Below are positions 35,533-44,397 of a DNA stretch of 64,000 nucleotides, piece by piece. The first letter of the stretch is position 1, and each line of letters opens with the position of its first letter. The notes under the pieces were generated by a model. It saw nothing but the letters and a program-made list of their open reading frames with translations, searched no databases and had not been told where the DNA came from. The stretch covers positions 19,648 to 83,647 of the forward strand of contig NZ_AWZU01000035.1 of the NCBI RefSeq assembly GCF_000472385.1, written 5' to 3'. The translations under genes and the position numbers were made by a program. The stretch is from Bradyrhizobium sp. ARR65 (GTDB lineage: Bacteria > Pseudomonadota > Alphaproteobacteria > Rhizobiales > Xanthobacteraceae).

Positions 35533-35599
35533 CGACCTTTGGCTATCCGCGCGAGCGCTTGCTTTGAACAGCGGGTCCAACGACCTTTGGCTATCCGCG
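35533..35599. repeat. 19-bp direct repeat pair
   Basis: CGACCTTTGGCTATCCGCG occurs at 35533-35551 and 35581-35599, 48 bp apart. It lies in the upstream region of the small tail-anchored gene and may be a regulatory repeat or a chance duplication. Confidence 0.6.
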
Positions 35600-35757
35600 A
35601 TGGGCGCCGTGGTGAACGGCGGATCGGCGGCCTCCCTGTAGCAAATGCGGATCGTCCAGATTTGTTCCCACAATGACGGGATGGCGAACAGACCGATGGA
35701 ATCTCTGTTACCGTGAGCCGCTACAATATCCCGCCGCCTGATTGCAAAGGATAAGCC

Positions 35758-36735
35758 GTGACCGACGCGACTAAATCGGAACCGACGCAACGCATCGCAT
35801 TGTTAGGGGCGCCTATCGACATGGGCGCCTCCCAGCGCGGCACATTGATGGGCCCGGCTGCGCTCCGTACGGCCGGCTTGTCGACCCTACTGGAGACCCT
35901 CGGATTCGATGTAACCGACTACGGTGATCTGTCGGTCTTCGGCATGGCCGATTTGGCCGACCCGCCACCGGAAAAGGCCAGGCACTACCGCGACATTCAG
36001 CGCTGGACGCGGCTGCTCAGCATGCGTGGCTACGAGATCGCCCAAACGGGAGCAATCCCGATCTTTCTCGGCGGCGATCATTCGCTGTCGATGGGCTCGG
36101 TGAATGCGATGGCGCGTTATTGGCGGGACGCGGGCCGGGCCATGTTCGTGCTCTGGCTGGATGCCCATGCGGATTACAACACGCCTGCCACGACGATCAC
36201 GGCCAACATGCACGGAATGGCGGCTGCTTTCCTGTGTGGCGAAGAGGGGCTCGACGGGCTCCTTGGCGACGAGGTGCGTGCCTCGATCGATCCGGATCGC
36301 CTGGAGCTATTCGGCACGCGCTCGATCGACAAACTGGAAAAGGACTTGATGCGCGATCGCCGCGTCTCCGTCGCCGACATGCGCCAGATCGACGAATTCG
36401 GGGTAGGGGTGCTCATCCGCCGCGTCATCGACAAGGTGCGTGCCGCCGATGGCGTGCTGCATGTCAGCTTCGATGTCGATTTTCTCGATCCGGCCGTCGC
36501 ACCCGGCGTCGGTACCACGGTGCCGGGAGGGGCGACCTACCGTGAGGCGCACCTGATCATGGAAATGCTGCACGATTCCGGACTGGTCCGATCGGTCGAC
36601 ATCGTTGAGCTCAATCCGTTCCTCGACGAGCGTGGCCGCACCGCACGCACTGCGGTCGAACTGATCGGCAGCCTGTTCGGCCAGCAGATCACCGATCGGC
36701 CGACACCGAGCAACGCGATCGCGCAGGACAGTTAG
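35758..36735 (+). CDS. rocF: Arginase
   Basis: Arginase of 325 residues, hydrolysing arginine to ornithine and urea with a two-manganese centre. The metal ligands are all present: GGDHS, WLDAHADYNTP and SFDVDFLDP, with ELNPFLDERGRTA near the end. GTG start, preceded by AAGGA at a suitable distance. It is convergent with the FAD monooxygenase. No other arginine-catabolism gene is in the window. Confidence 0.92.
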   Translation: MTDATKSEPTQRIALLGAPIDMGASQRGTLMGPAALRTAGLSTLLETLGFDVTDYGDLSVFGMADLADPPPEKARHYRDIQRWTRLLSMRGYEIAQTGAIPIFLGGDHSLSMGSVNAMARYWRDAGRAMFVLWLDAHADYNTPATTITANMHGMAAAFLCGEEGLDGLLGDEVRASIDPDRLELFGTRSIDKLEKDLMRDRRVSVADMRQIDEFGVGVLIRRVIDKVRAADGVLHVSFDVDFLDPAVAPGVGTTVPGGATYREAHLIMEMLHDSGLVRSVDIVELNPFLDERGRTARTAVELIGSLFGQQITDRPTPSNAIAQDS

Positions 36736-36739
36736 GCGA

Positions 36740-38284
36740 TCACGCTGCCCGGTTCGACAACGATCCGGGTTGGATGCGCTGGTCGACAAAGTAGCGATCG
36801 AGCGCGGCCGCGGTTGCCTGCGGATCGGCCAACGCCACGTAGCTGTCGGGCCTGACGAGGTACAGCGCATCGCGCGCGAGGCCAGCCGCCTGATATTCTT
36901 CCCGCCAGTTGAACACGTGAAGTGGCAGGCCTTGCGTACTGCACCGCGCGGAGAGCTGGTTGCCCACCGAGCCATAGACGTGAACCTGCCACTCCATCCG
37001 TGCAAGTGGCTTGAAGTTGTCGAGGCCATCGTACGCCACCCAAGGCAAGCGATCGCCGCCATGTACGTGGCCGGCGACACCGCGGCTCAAGGGGCCCTCG
37101 CGGTAATTAAGCATGACTTGGGACACGGTGCGGAACAGAAATTCGCGCACGACTTCGAAATTGACCGCAAGCGGAAATACCACGGGGGCGATGCGCGTGC
37201 GCAAAATGTCGGCGACGCGGCCCTCAGCGGTGGCAAAGCTGAACACGCGATCGGTGGTCGCAACCAGCCGCCGCGCAAAGCCGATGCGCTCAAGTTCGTA
37301 GCTGTCGAGCAGCGTGTCAGGTGCCCGGCCGCGGAGCACGGCCGCCAATTTCCAGGCCAGATTGATCGCGTCGCCGATGCCGGTGTTCATGCCTTGACCG
37401 CCGGCCGGGCTGTGGATGTGCGCGGCATCGCCGACCAGGAAGGCGCGTCCCTTTCTGAAATGCTCCGTGACCCGGTGATGCACGTGGTAGGTCGAGAACC
37501 AGTTGACCTTGTCTACATGCACCTTGAGATGCGTAATGGCGCGGCCGCTGATGTCCTCGAATTTCAGGCTTTCCGCGCGTTCGGCGCGTTCGTCGCGTAC
37601 CGTGCCGATCAGCCGCGCGCGGCCCCGTCCGGCCAGCGGAAAGACTGCAAGAAAATCGGCCTCGTCGAGATCAACATGCAGTTCGCCGTTCGCAGCCGGG
37701 CCCGAGGCCTCGACATCGGCGACATAGAAGACTTGCCGATAGGTGCCGCCCGGGAAGCCGGTCCCCAGACTCTCGCGCACCAGCGAGCGCGCGCCGTCGC
37801 AGCCGGCAATATAGCTTGCCTCGCAATCCTGTTCTTGGCCGTCGCTCCCACGCAGTCGGGCGATGACGCCGCTGTCAGCTTCGGTGAAGCGCAAGAGTTC
37901 GGTACGCCGCTCGACTGTGACGCCGAAATCCACGAGCCGCTCGATCAGGAGCCGCTCGTGCTGGTCCTGCGGAAAGATGTGCAGGAACGGGTAGGGCGTG
38001 AGCCCCGCGCCGACATTCTCGAACGGCAGACGAGCTGCCGCTTCGCCCTTCACCCACAGATTGACCGCGGGCACCTTGTGGCCGCGCGCAATCACCGCAT
38101 CGGCGAGGTCGAGTTGCTGGTATAGCTCGAGCGTGCGCGCCTGGACCGCGAGCGCGCGGGAGGTGGTCCCCGGTTCGGCCGTCTTGTCGATGATGCGGAG
38201 CTTGACGCCGAGCTTGGCGAGCCACAGGGCTAGCACCAGGCCCGTGGGGCCGGCGCCGACGATCAGAACTTCGGTTTGCGCCAT
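36740..38284 (-). CDS. FAD-dependent aromatic-ring monooxygenase
   Basis: Class A flavin hydroxylase of about 514 residues, like PheA/MhpA phenol or 3-(3-hydroxyphenyl)propionate hydroxylases. GxGxxG motif VLIVGAGPTGLVLALWLAKLG at the start, DG motif YIAGCDGARSLVRESLG, and GD motif GRAFLVGDAAHIHSPAGGQGMNTGIGDA. A C-terminal thioredoxin-like domain follows. The start at 38284 has AAGGAGG; the frame continues upstream. No ring-cleavage gene adjoins, so the substrate is unknown. Confidence 0.87.
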   Translation of the reverse strand: MAQTEVLIVGAGPTGLVLALWLAKLGVKLRIIDKTAEPGTTSRALAVQARTLELYQQLDLADAVIARGHKVPAVNLWVKGEAAARLPFENVGAGLTPYPFLHIFPQDQHERLLIERLVDFGVTVERRTELLRFTEADSGVIARLRGSDGQEQDCEASYIAGCDGARSLVRESLGTGFPGGTYRQVFYVADVEASGPAANGELHVDLDEADFLAVFPLAGRGRARLIGTVRDERAERAESLKFEDISGRAITHLKVHVDKVNWFSTYHVHHRVTEHFRKGRAFLVGDAAHIHSPAGGQGMNTGIGDAINLAWKLAAVLRGRAPDTLLDSYELERIGFARRLVATTDRVFSFATAEGRVADILRTRIAPVVFPLAVNFEVVREFLFRTVSQVMLNYREGPLSRGVAGHVHGGDRLPWVAYDGLDNFKPLARMEWQVHVYGSVGNQLSARCSTQGLPLHVFNWREEYQAAGLARDALYLVRPDSYVALADPQATAAALDRYFVDQRIQPGSLSNRAA

Positions 38285-38628
38285 CTCTGCCTCCTTGATT
38301 TTGCTGGCGAACGCAGCCGTTTTCATCGCGGTCCGCCAACCATCGCCCAAGCATGGGGATTGCATCGACTGGCCGTCAATTCGACGGTTGAGCTTGCGTT
38401 CCGGACGACGCTTTTAGTTCCTGGATCTCGCACTTACTCGGAATCGGCGTTCTGTTCGCACCTGCGGCAAGTGCCGGTGCCATGCGATCACCAGAGGGAA
38501 CTCTCGTGGCTCGATCACTATGTGGAATGGCCTTCGTCAAAATCGTGCTGTTTGGAGAAGTTTATGCGTGATTTGCCAATTGCCGATTGCATATGCTTGA
38601 TTCAGCCGTTTCGCATGGAGAGCGCCGC
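38285..38628. other. Intergenic region between monooxygenase and soxC
   Basis: 344 bp that should contain the divergent promoters of the monooxygenase and soxC. I found no gene, no clear inverted repeat and no strong -35/-10 pair. Confidence 0.4.
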
Positions 38629-39915
38629 ATGACCGAACCGACCGATGCCGACAACGATCTCGCCCAGACATCGCGCCGTCGTTTTCTGCATGGAGGCGTT
38701 GCGATCGGAGGGACGGCGCTAGCAGGCGGGCTTGTCGGCCGCGGTGATGCATTGGCTGCCGAAGGCGACAATCTACCGCCCAATGTGCCGGAATGGATGA
38801 GGGTGCCCGGCGATCCCATGGGAAGCCAGCCCTACGGGACGCCATCGCCATTCGAAAAGAATGTGGTGAAGAACATCTCGAAAAACCTGCCGCAATATCT
38901 GTCGGCTTCGGGCCGCACGCCGCTGCAGGATCTTGACGGCATCATCACCCCGAATGGGCTGTTCTACGAGCGCCACCACGGCGGCGTTCCCACCATCGAT
39001 CCCGCGCAGCATCGTTTGATGCTGCACGGTCTCGTCGATCGCCCCATGGTTTTCACCATGGATGACATCAGGCGCTTCCCGTCGCAGTCGCGCATCCATT
39101 TCCTCGAATGCTCCGGCAATCCCGTGTACAAGAAGCCCTATGGCAAGACCGCATCCGACCTTGTCGGCTTGTTGAGCTGCGCGGAATGGACCGGCGTCAG
39201 CTTAAAACTCGTGCTGCAGGAAGCGGGATTGCAGCCGGGCGCGAAATGGGTCGTTGCGGAAGGCGCCGATGCGGCCGCACTGACGCGCAGCATTCCGATC
39301 GAGAAATGCCTCGACGATGCCATGCTGGTGTACAGCCAGAATGGCGAGCGGTTGCGCCCGCAGCAAGGCTATCCACTGCGGCTGCTGCTGCCAGGTTTCG
39401 AAGGCAATATGAATGTGAAGTGGTTGCGGCGCCTGCACGTCACGGCGGAGCCGGCCTATTCGCGCGAGGAGACGTCGAAATACACCGATCTGATGCCGGA
39501 CGGCTCGGCGCGTGAATTCACCTTCTACATGGAGGCGAAATCCATCATCACACGCCCGTCCGGCGGCCAGCGGCTTGCGGCCAAGGGATTCCACGAGATC
39601 ACCGGCATCGCGTGGAGCGGCCATGGCAAGATCAGGCAGGTCGATGTCTCGGTCGATGGCGGCGAGAACTGGCAGCAAGCGCAACTGCAGGAGCCGATCC
39701 TGACGCGAGCGCTCACGCGCTTTCGCCTACCCTGGCACTGGGACGGCTCGCCTGCCGTGATTCAGAGCCGCGCCATCGACGAAACGGGCTATGTGCAGCC
39801 GACTTTGGCCGAGCTGCTTGCTGTCCGGGGCGACAACTCTTTCTACCATAACAACGCGATCTGGCCTTGGCATGTCGCTGCAGACGGCGAGGTGACCAAT
39901 GCTGCCAATGCGTAG
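38629..39915 (+). CDS. soxC: Sulfane dehydrogenase molybdenum subunit SoxC
   Basis: SoxC of about 428 residues, a sulfite-oxidase-family molybdoprotein. It has a Tat signal (SRRRFLHGGVAIGGTALAGG). The molybdenum-ligand cysteine is Cys161 in HFLECSGN. The Mo domain is followed by a dimerisation domain (AKSIITRPSGGQ, ITGIAWSGHGKIRQVDVSVDGGENW). I took the MTEP methionine, which has GGAG eight bases before it. It overlaps soxD by 17 bp. In the Sox pathway it removes electrons from the sulfur carried on SoxY; here no soxXYZAB genes are near. Confidence 0.88.
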   Translation: MTEPTDADNDLAQTSRRRFLHGGVAIGGTALAGGLVGRGDALAAEGDNLPPNVPEWMRVPGDPMGSQPYGTPSPFEKNVVKNISKNLPQYLSASGRTPLQDLDGIITPNGLFYERHHGGVPTIDPAQHRLMLHGLVDRPMVFTMDDIRRFPSQSRIHFLECSGNPVYKKPYGKTASDLVGLLSCAEWTGVSLKLVLQEAGLQPGAKWVVAEGADAAALTRSIPIEKCLDDAMLVYSQNGERLRPQQGYPLRLLLPGFEGNMNVKWLRRLHVTAEPAYSREETSKYTDLMPDGSAREFTFYMEAKSIITRPSGGQRLAAKGFHEITGIAWSGHGKIRQVDVSVDGGENWQQAQLQEPILTRALTRFRLPWHWDGSPAVIQSRAIDETGYVQPTLAELLAVRGDNSFYHNNAIWPWHVAADGEVTNAANA

Positions 39916-40471
39916 GGTTCGCTTCACGTCGCTCCTGACACTCATGCTGGCGTGCGCGGCGCGCGCGGAGGCACAAGATCACTACGGGATCGGCCGCACG
40001 GCGACGCCCGCGGAAATTGCCGGTTGGAACATCGACATCGGAGCGCACGATGGCAGCGGCCTGCCGCCGGGCAGGGGCAGCGTGAGCCATGGACGCGAGG
40101 TGTTCGAGCAGCAATGTGCGGCCTGCCACGGCGACAAGGGCCAGGGCGGTGTCGGCGACAGGCTCGTCGGCGGCCAGGGGACGCTCGGCACGCCCAATCC
40201 GGTGCGCACCGTCGGCAGCTACTGGCCCTACGCGCCGACCCTGTTCGACTATATCCGCCGCGCCATGCCCCAGAACGCGCCCCAATCGCTGAGCAATGAC
40301 GACGTCTATGCGGTTTCCGCCTATATCCTCAATCTCAACGGTCTGCTGCCGGCCGATGCGACGCTCGACGCCAAGACGTTGGCCGCGATCAAAATGCCGA
40401 ACCACGACCACTTCGTTGGGGATCCCAGGCCCGACGTAAAAAATCCCGACTGCACGAGCAATTGCAAATGA
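39899..40471 (+). CDS. soxD: Cytochrome c subunit SoxD
   Basis: A 190-residue secreted cytochrome with a signal peptide (RFTSLLTLMLACAARAEA), haem motif CAACHGDKGQGG and distal methionine in AMPQNAPQSLSNDDVY. It ends in a cysteine-rich tail (NPDCTSNCK). It pairs with SoxC as the electron acceptor. This is the short monohaem type, unlike the long dihaem SoxD of Paracoccus. The start may be the second methionine, three codons in. Confidence 0.85.
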   Translation: MLPMRRVRFTSLLTLMLACAARAEAQDHYGIGRTATPAEIAGWNIDIGAHDGSGLPPGRGSVSHGREVFEQQCAACHGDKGQGGVGDRLVGGQGTLGTPNPVRTVGSYWPYAPTLFDYIRRAMPQNAPQSLSNDDVYAVSAYILNLNGLLPADATLDAKTLAAIKMPNHDHFVGDPRPDVKNPDCTSNCK

Positions 40472-41017
40472 TGAGCGCCACTCGTCTAGAAGTTTAAGTC
40501 CCGCCAGAGCATCTCGCGCAGGTCTTTAACGCCGACCTGCTTAGGAAGCCGCACTCGGCAATGCCGAGCAGCAGGAAGCGGCCCGCTCACATCTTTTTCT
40601 TGCCGGATGTGACGAATTTCACATCTCGGCAGTAAGTCCAAGGAGTATCTTGCCGGAGAGTGAGGCATCCGGTGTGTTGGCTTATGCGGGCCGACGCCAA
40701 GATCATTTCGATGGAGATTTGAGATGGAGCTTGCTCGGCATGTCCATTGAATAGTGCCAAACGTGACGTTCGCAGCCACGATCTAGCGATTTTGCTCGGC
40801 TATTCGGCCGCAGCCATTCTGTTTTGACTGCAATTTATCACTTCGCAGGCTCGTCCGGAACGATGTCGGCCGATTTCGCCTCAATGGTCGCATTTCCATA
40901 AGACGCGTCGTTCTAACGAATCGAACAAAGCGAAACCGATTACGGTTGCGGGGCCCATCGCCGCTAATGGTGAGACCTCGAAAACAGCCTTTCTCTCGAA
41001 GAAGAGGATGGACAGCC
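40472..41017. other. Gene-poor stretch, 546 bp
   Basis: I found no convincing gene. The overlapping minus-strand frames lack ribosome sites and protein-like sequence. The stretch contains a symmetric CRP-like site, described separately. Confidence 0.45.
40606..40625. promoter_or_regulatory. CRP/FNR-type palindrome
   Basis: GATGTGACGAATTTCACATC has perfect 7-bp arms around six bases and contains the full CRP consensus TGTGA-N6-TCACA. The target gene is unclear: soxD ends 135 bp before it and the next plus-strand gene starts about 390 bp after it. Confidence 0.55.
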
Positions 41018-41320
41018 ATGCTTGGTGAAGGTGATGACGCCGGTCACTGTTCCAGTGCATTCAATCTGAAGAAAATTGCCGAGGCGACCAGCGAGGAGCG
41101 GGCGACATATCGAAAATGGCTCCGCGGTGTGGTCGCCTTCTATTGCATGCTGCTGCTTGCGGTTTGTGCCATAGCATTTGCGACTTCGAATACAGGTCCG
41201 ACGACGCAACTCGGCGATGCGATGGAGCACCATGCAAGCGTCAAGAACGGACCAGAACGCCTCGCCGCTAGCCCATCGGCCCAGCCGCCGTCGATGAGCG
41301 GCTATGCCTTCCGGCCATAA
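41018..41320 (+). CDS. Small single-pass membrane protein
   Basis: A 100-residue protein: hydrophilic N-terminus (FNLKKIAEATSEERATYRKWLRG), one transmembrane helix (VVAFYCMLLLAVCAIAFATS) and a polar tail. AGAGGA lies just before the ATG at 41018; the longer upstream frame is not protein-like. The stop overlaps the convergent enolase-superfamily gene by 19 bp. Function unknown. Confidence 0.6.
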   Translation: MLGEGDDAGHCSSAFNLKKIAEATSEERATYRKWLRGVVAFYCMLLLAVCAIAFATSNTGPTTQLGDAMEHHASVKNGPERLAASPSAQPPSMSGYAFRP

Positions 41321-42516
41321 TTCAATAACCCGCCGCCGATCTTCGGCGGATGCGCGCGCAGCGCCTCTTCGTTCGGCTCGGTGCCCCAGCCGGGCCGGCT
41401 CGGGATGATGAGGTGACCGTCGACGATCTCGGGAACGTGCGTGAAAAGTTCGTCATCCCAAGCTAACCGATCGATGTCGATTTCCATGATGCGAAGGTTC
41501 GGTACAGCCGCGCAGAAATGCGCGTTCATCATGGAGCAGAGATGTCCATAGAAATTATGCGGAGCGACATTGACCTCGTGCGCTTCGGCGCTGGCGGCGA
41601 TCTTCATCGATTGCCACACGCCATTCCATGGCGTGTCGATGATCGCGACATCCATTGCCTGTTCGCGGAAATAGGGCAGAAATTCGCGCAGGCCCAACAG
41701 CGTCTCGCAGGATGAGATCGGGTGTGGGCTTCGGCGCCGGATGTATCCGAGCGCCTCGGGGCTGAAACTATCGATTTCGATCCAGAACATGTCGAGATCG
41801 GCGATCTCGCGCAGGATCTTTAAGTAGCCTTCGGTCTTGGCGTTGAAATTGAGGTCGAGCAGGATATCGACATCAGGCCCGGCACCGTCGCGGATGGCTT
41901 CCAGATGCATGCGCAAATCGCGCAGCACGTTGCGCTCGACATTGATTGCGGGCTGGAACGGCGAGCCGAAGCCGGGGCGCCAGCCGATGGGCTTGCCACC
42001 GTCATAGGTGAAGATGTTGGTCTTCAGCGCGGTGAACTTCTTCTCGCGAACCTCGCGCCCGATCGCCTTGACGCCGTCGAGCGTTTCGATGGCGGGCTTG
42101 TACCAGGCCGGATGATTGATCCGCCAGGTCGCGCAGTGCGACCAGTAGACCCGAATGCGATCGCGGATCTTGCCGCCGAGCAATTCGTAGCAGGGCACGT
42201 CCAGTAGTTTTGCCTTGGCGTCGAGCATCGCGTTTTCGAGCGCGCCGAGCGCCTGGGCGACAACCCCGCCGGCGGCGGGGCGTGTCGCCGCAAACAGTTC
42301 GGCATAAATCCGCTCATGCTCAAAGGCGTCCTGTCCCACGATACGCCCCGAGAGCCGCTGGACCGCCGCGCTCACGCCGGGTGAGCCGAAACCCTCGTCA
42401 TATTCGCTCCAGCCGACCACGCCATCATCGGTTGTAAGCTTGACGAAATGGTAATTCCGCCAACCTGCATCGCAGGTCAGAAGTTCGACATTTGTGATTT
42501 TGGATGTTTTGGTCAT
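41302..42516 (-). CDS. Mandelate racemase/muconate lactonizing enzyme-family protein
   Basis: Enolase-superfamily enzyme of about 404 residues that abstracts a proton next to a carboxylate. The capping domain is at the start (VELLTCDAGWRNYHFVKLTTDDGVVGWSEYDEG). In the barrel, the KTNIF lysine and metal ligands in DILLDLNFNAK, FWIEIDSFSP and SSCETLLG are visible. This suggests a sugar-acid dehydratase or racemase. I chose the ATG at 42516, which has AAAGGAA before it. Substrate not assignable. Confidence 0.83.
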   Translation of the reverse strand: MTKTSKITNVELLTCDAGWRNYHFVKLTTDDGVVGWSEYDEGFGSPGVSAAVQRLSGRIVGQDAFEHERIYAELFAATRPAAGGVVAQALGALENAMLDAKAKLLDVPCYELLGGKIRDRIRVYWSHCATWRINHPAWYKPAIETLDGVKAIGREVREKKFTALKTNIFTYDGGKPIGWRPGFGSPFQPAINVERNVLRDLRMHLEAIRDGAGPDVDILLDLNFNAKTEGYLKILREIADLDMFWIEIDSFSPEALGYIRRRSPHPISSCETLLGLREFLPYFREQAMDVAIIDTPWNGVWQSMKIAASAEAHEVNVAPHNFYGHLCSMMNAHFCAAVPNLRIMEIDIDRLAWDDELFTHVPEIVDGHLIIPSRPGWGTEPNEEALRAHPPKIGGGLLNYGRKA

Positions 42517-42777
42517 GGCGTTTCCTTTGGATTTTTTCATTATGCCGAGGCTTGCGTCCGTAATCCATACTCGAGCCTGCAAACCAGACCACCCCAGTCT
42601 CGGATCGGGAGTCCCACCGCGACGGTCCCGATACCACGCCGTCAATGAACGGGTAACCGGGTCTCGCCATCATTCGTAAAGTTTTCGTTCAGAAGCTGTT
42701 CAGGCCTGTCCCGCCAAACTCGTCGAACTTAGGTAGGGATTGTCACAACGCAGCGGTAATCGCCGATTGGCCGCTCC

Positions 42778-44377
42778 ATGAGTATCAAAGCTGCTTCGAA
42801 AGCCTGCCGGGGACAACGGCGTCGGTGGACAAGTCTGGCCGGCATTGTATCGGTGTTTGGCACCGTGCCCGCCAATGCCGGCGGGCTCAACGCCCACGAT
42901 TTGGCGCTGCTGGATCGGCTGACCTGGGGCGTCAACGTCTCGAGCGCTGCGCATTTGCAGGCGATCGGCACGGAGCGGTGGCTGCAGGAGCAGTTGCATC
43001 CGACTGCGAACGTGGCGCTGCCTGCCGCCGTGAAGGCGCAGATCGAGGCGATGCCGGATGTCCACAAGTTTCCGTTCGATGTGATGGTCGCATTCGACCA
43101 GCAGGCCAAGAGCGCCAACCAGGTCATCGATCCCGATCAGAAGAAGGCGGCGCAGCAGGTTTTCCAACAGGCCATGAGCGATCGCGCCAAGCAGGCCGCG
43201 GCGCGCACCATCCTGCGCGCACTTTATGCGCCGGACCAGTTGCGCGAACGCATGACCTGGTTCTGGGTCAACCACTTCAACGTGCATCAATACAAGGGCA
43301 ACATCCGTATCCTCGTCGGCGATTATGTCGACAACGCCATCCGGCCCCATGCGCTCGGCAGGTTCCGAGATCTCTTGTCTGCGACGCTGCGCCATCCGGC
43401 GATGCTGCGTTATCTCGACAATGCCGATAATGCGGTCGGTCATCTGAACGAGAACTACGCGCGCGAGATCATGGAACTGCACACAATGGGCGTAGGCTCG
43501 GGCTACACGCAAGCAGACGTCGAAGCGCTGGCGCGAATTTTGACAGGCGTCGGCATCGACGCGAAGCCCGAAGATCCCAAGCTCAAATTGGAGCTGCAGT
43601 CGCAGCTCGTGCGCGAAGGAGCCTTTGAATTCAATCCGGCGCGGCACGATTATGGCGACAAGACGCTGCTGGGACATCTGATCAAGGGACGAGGGCTCGC
43701 CGAGGTCGATGAAGCGCTCAACATTCTCGTCCATCATCCGGCGACCGCGGTGCATCTGTCGAGGCAGATCGCAACCTATTTCGTCTCGGACAATCCGCCC
43801 GATTCGCTAGTTCAGAAGATGGCGCAAGCTTTCAGAACCAGCGACGGGGATATTGCCGCGGTGCTTGCCACCATGGTCGAGGCGCCGGAATTTGCGGCCT
43901 CGTTGAAGCCGGGCGCGAGGTTGAAGGACCCGATCCACTATGTGCTGTCGGCAGTTCGCCTGGCATATGACGATAAGGTCATCCTGAACACCTCGCCCAT
44001 CCAGGGCTGGCTCAATCGGATGGGGGAGGGTCTGTTCAACCACGAGACGCCAGACGGTTATGCCATGACGTCGGCGTCCTGGAATGGGCCCGGGCAGATG
44101 ATGGTGCGCTTCGAGATCGCGCGGCAGATCGGCTCAGGCTCCGCTGGCCTGTTCAAGGCCGAAGTGCCGAATGCAATCGATCAGCCGGCATTTCCGCTGA
44201 TTCAGAATGCGCTCTACTTCAATGGACTGCGCCAGACCCTGGGGCCCGCAGAATGCGCTCTACTTCAATGGACTGCGCCAGACCCTGGGGCCCGCGACGC
44301 TGGCCGCGCTGGACAAGGCAGTCTCGCCGCAGGACTGGAATACGCTGTTTTTGTCATCACCGGAATTCATGCAGTAA
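42778..44377 (+). pseudogene. DUF1800 protein, reading frame shifted by a 46-bp tandem duplication
   Basis: A secreted DUF1800 protein: signal-like N-terminus, LTWGVNVSSAAHLQAIGTERWLQEQLHP, RERMTWFWVNHFNVHQYKGN, LNENYAREIMELHTMGVGSGYTQADVE. DUF1800 genes usually pair with DUF1501 genes, as here; their role is poorly known. Near the C-terminus a 46-bp segment is repeated directly, and 46 is not a multiple of three. If one copy is removed, the frame continues LGPATLAALDKAVSPQDWNTLFLSSPEFMQ and stops at 44375-44377, a normal family ending and a 517-residue protein. With both copies, translation runs on into the DUF1501 gene, giving a 937-residue fusion. Confidence 0.85.
44204..44295 (+). repeat. 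Perfect 46-bp tandem duplication
   Basis: The unit at 44204-44249, beginning AGAATGCGCTCTACTTC, is repeated without change at 44250-44295. The lack of any mismatch points to a very recent event or an assembly artefact. It inserts 46 bp (frame +1) in the DUF1800 gene. Confidence 0.95.
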
Positions 44378-44397
44378 GTAGAGGCGAGGGCCGGCCC

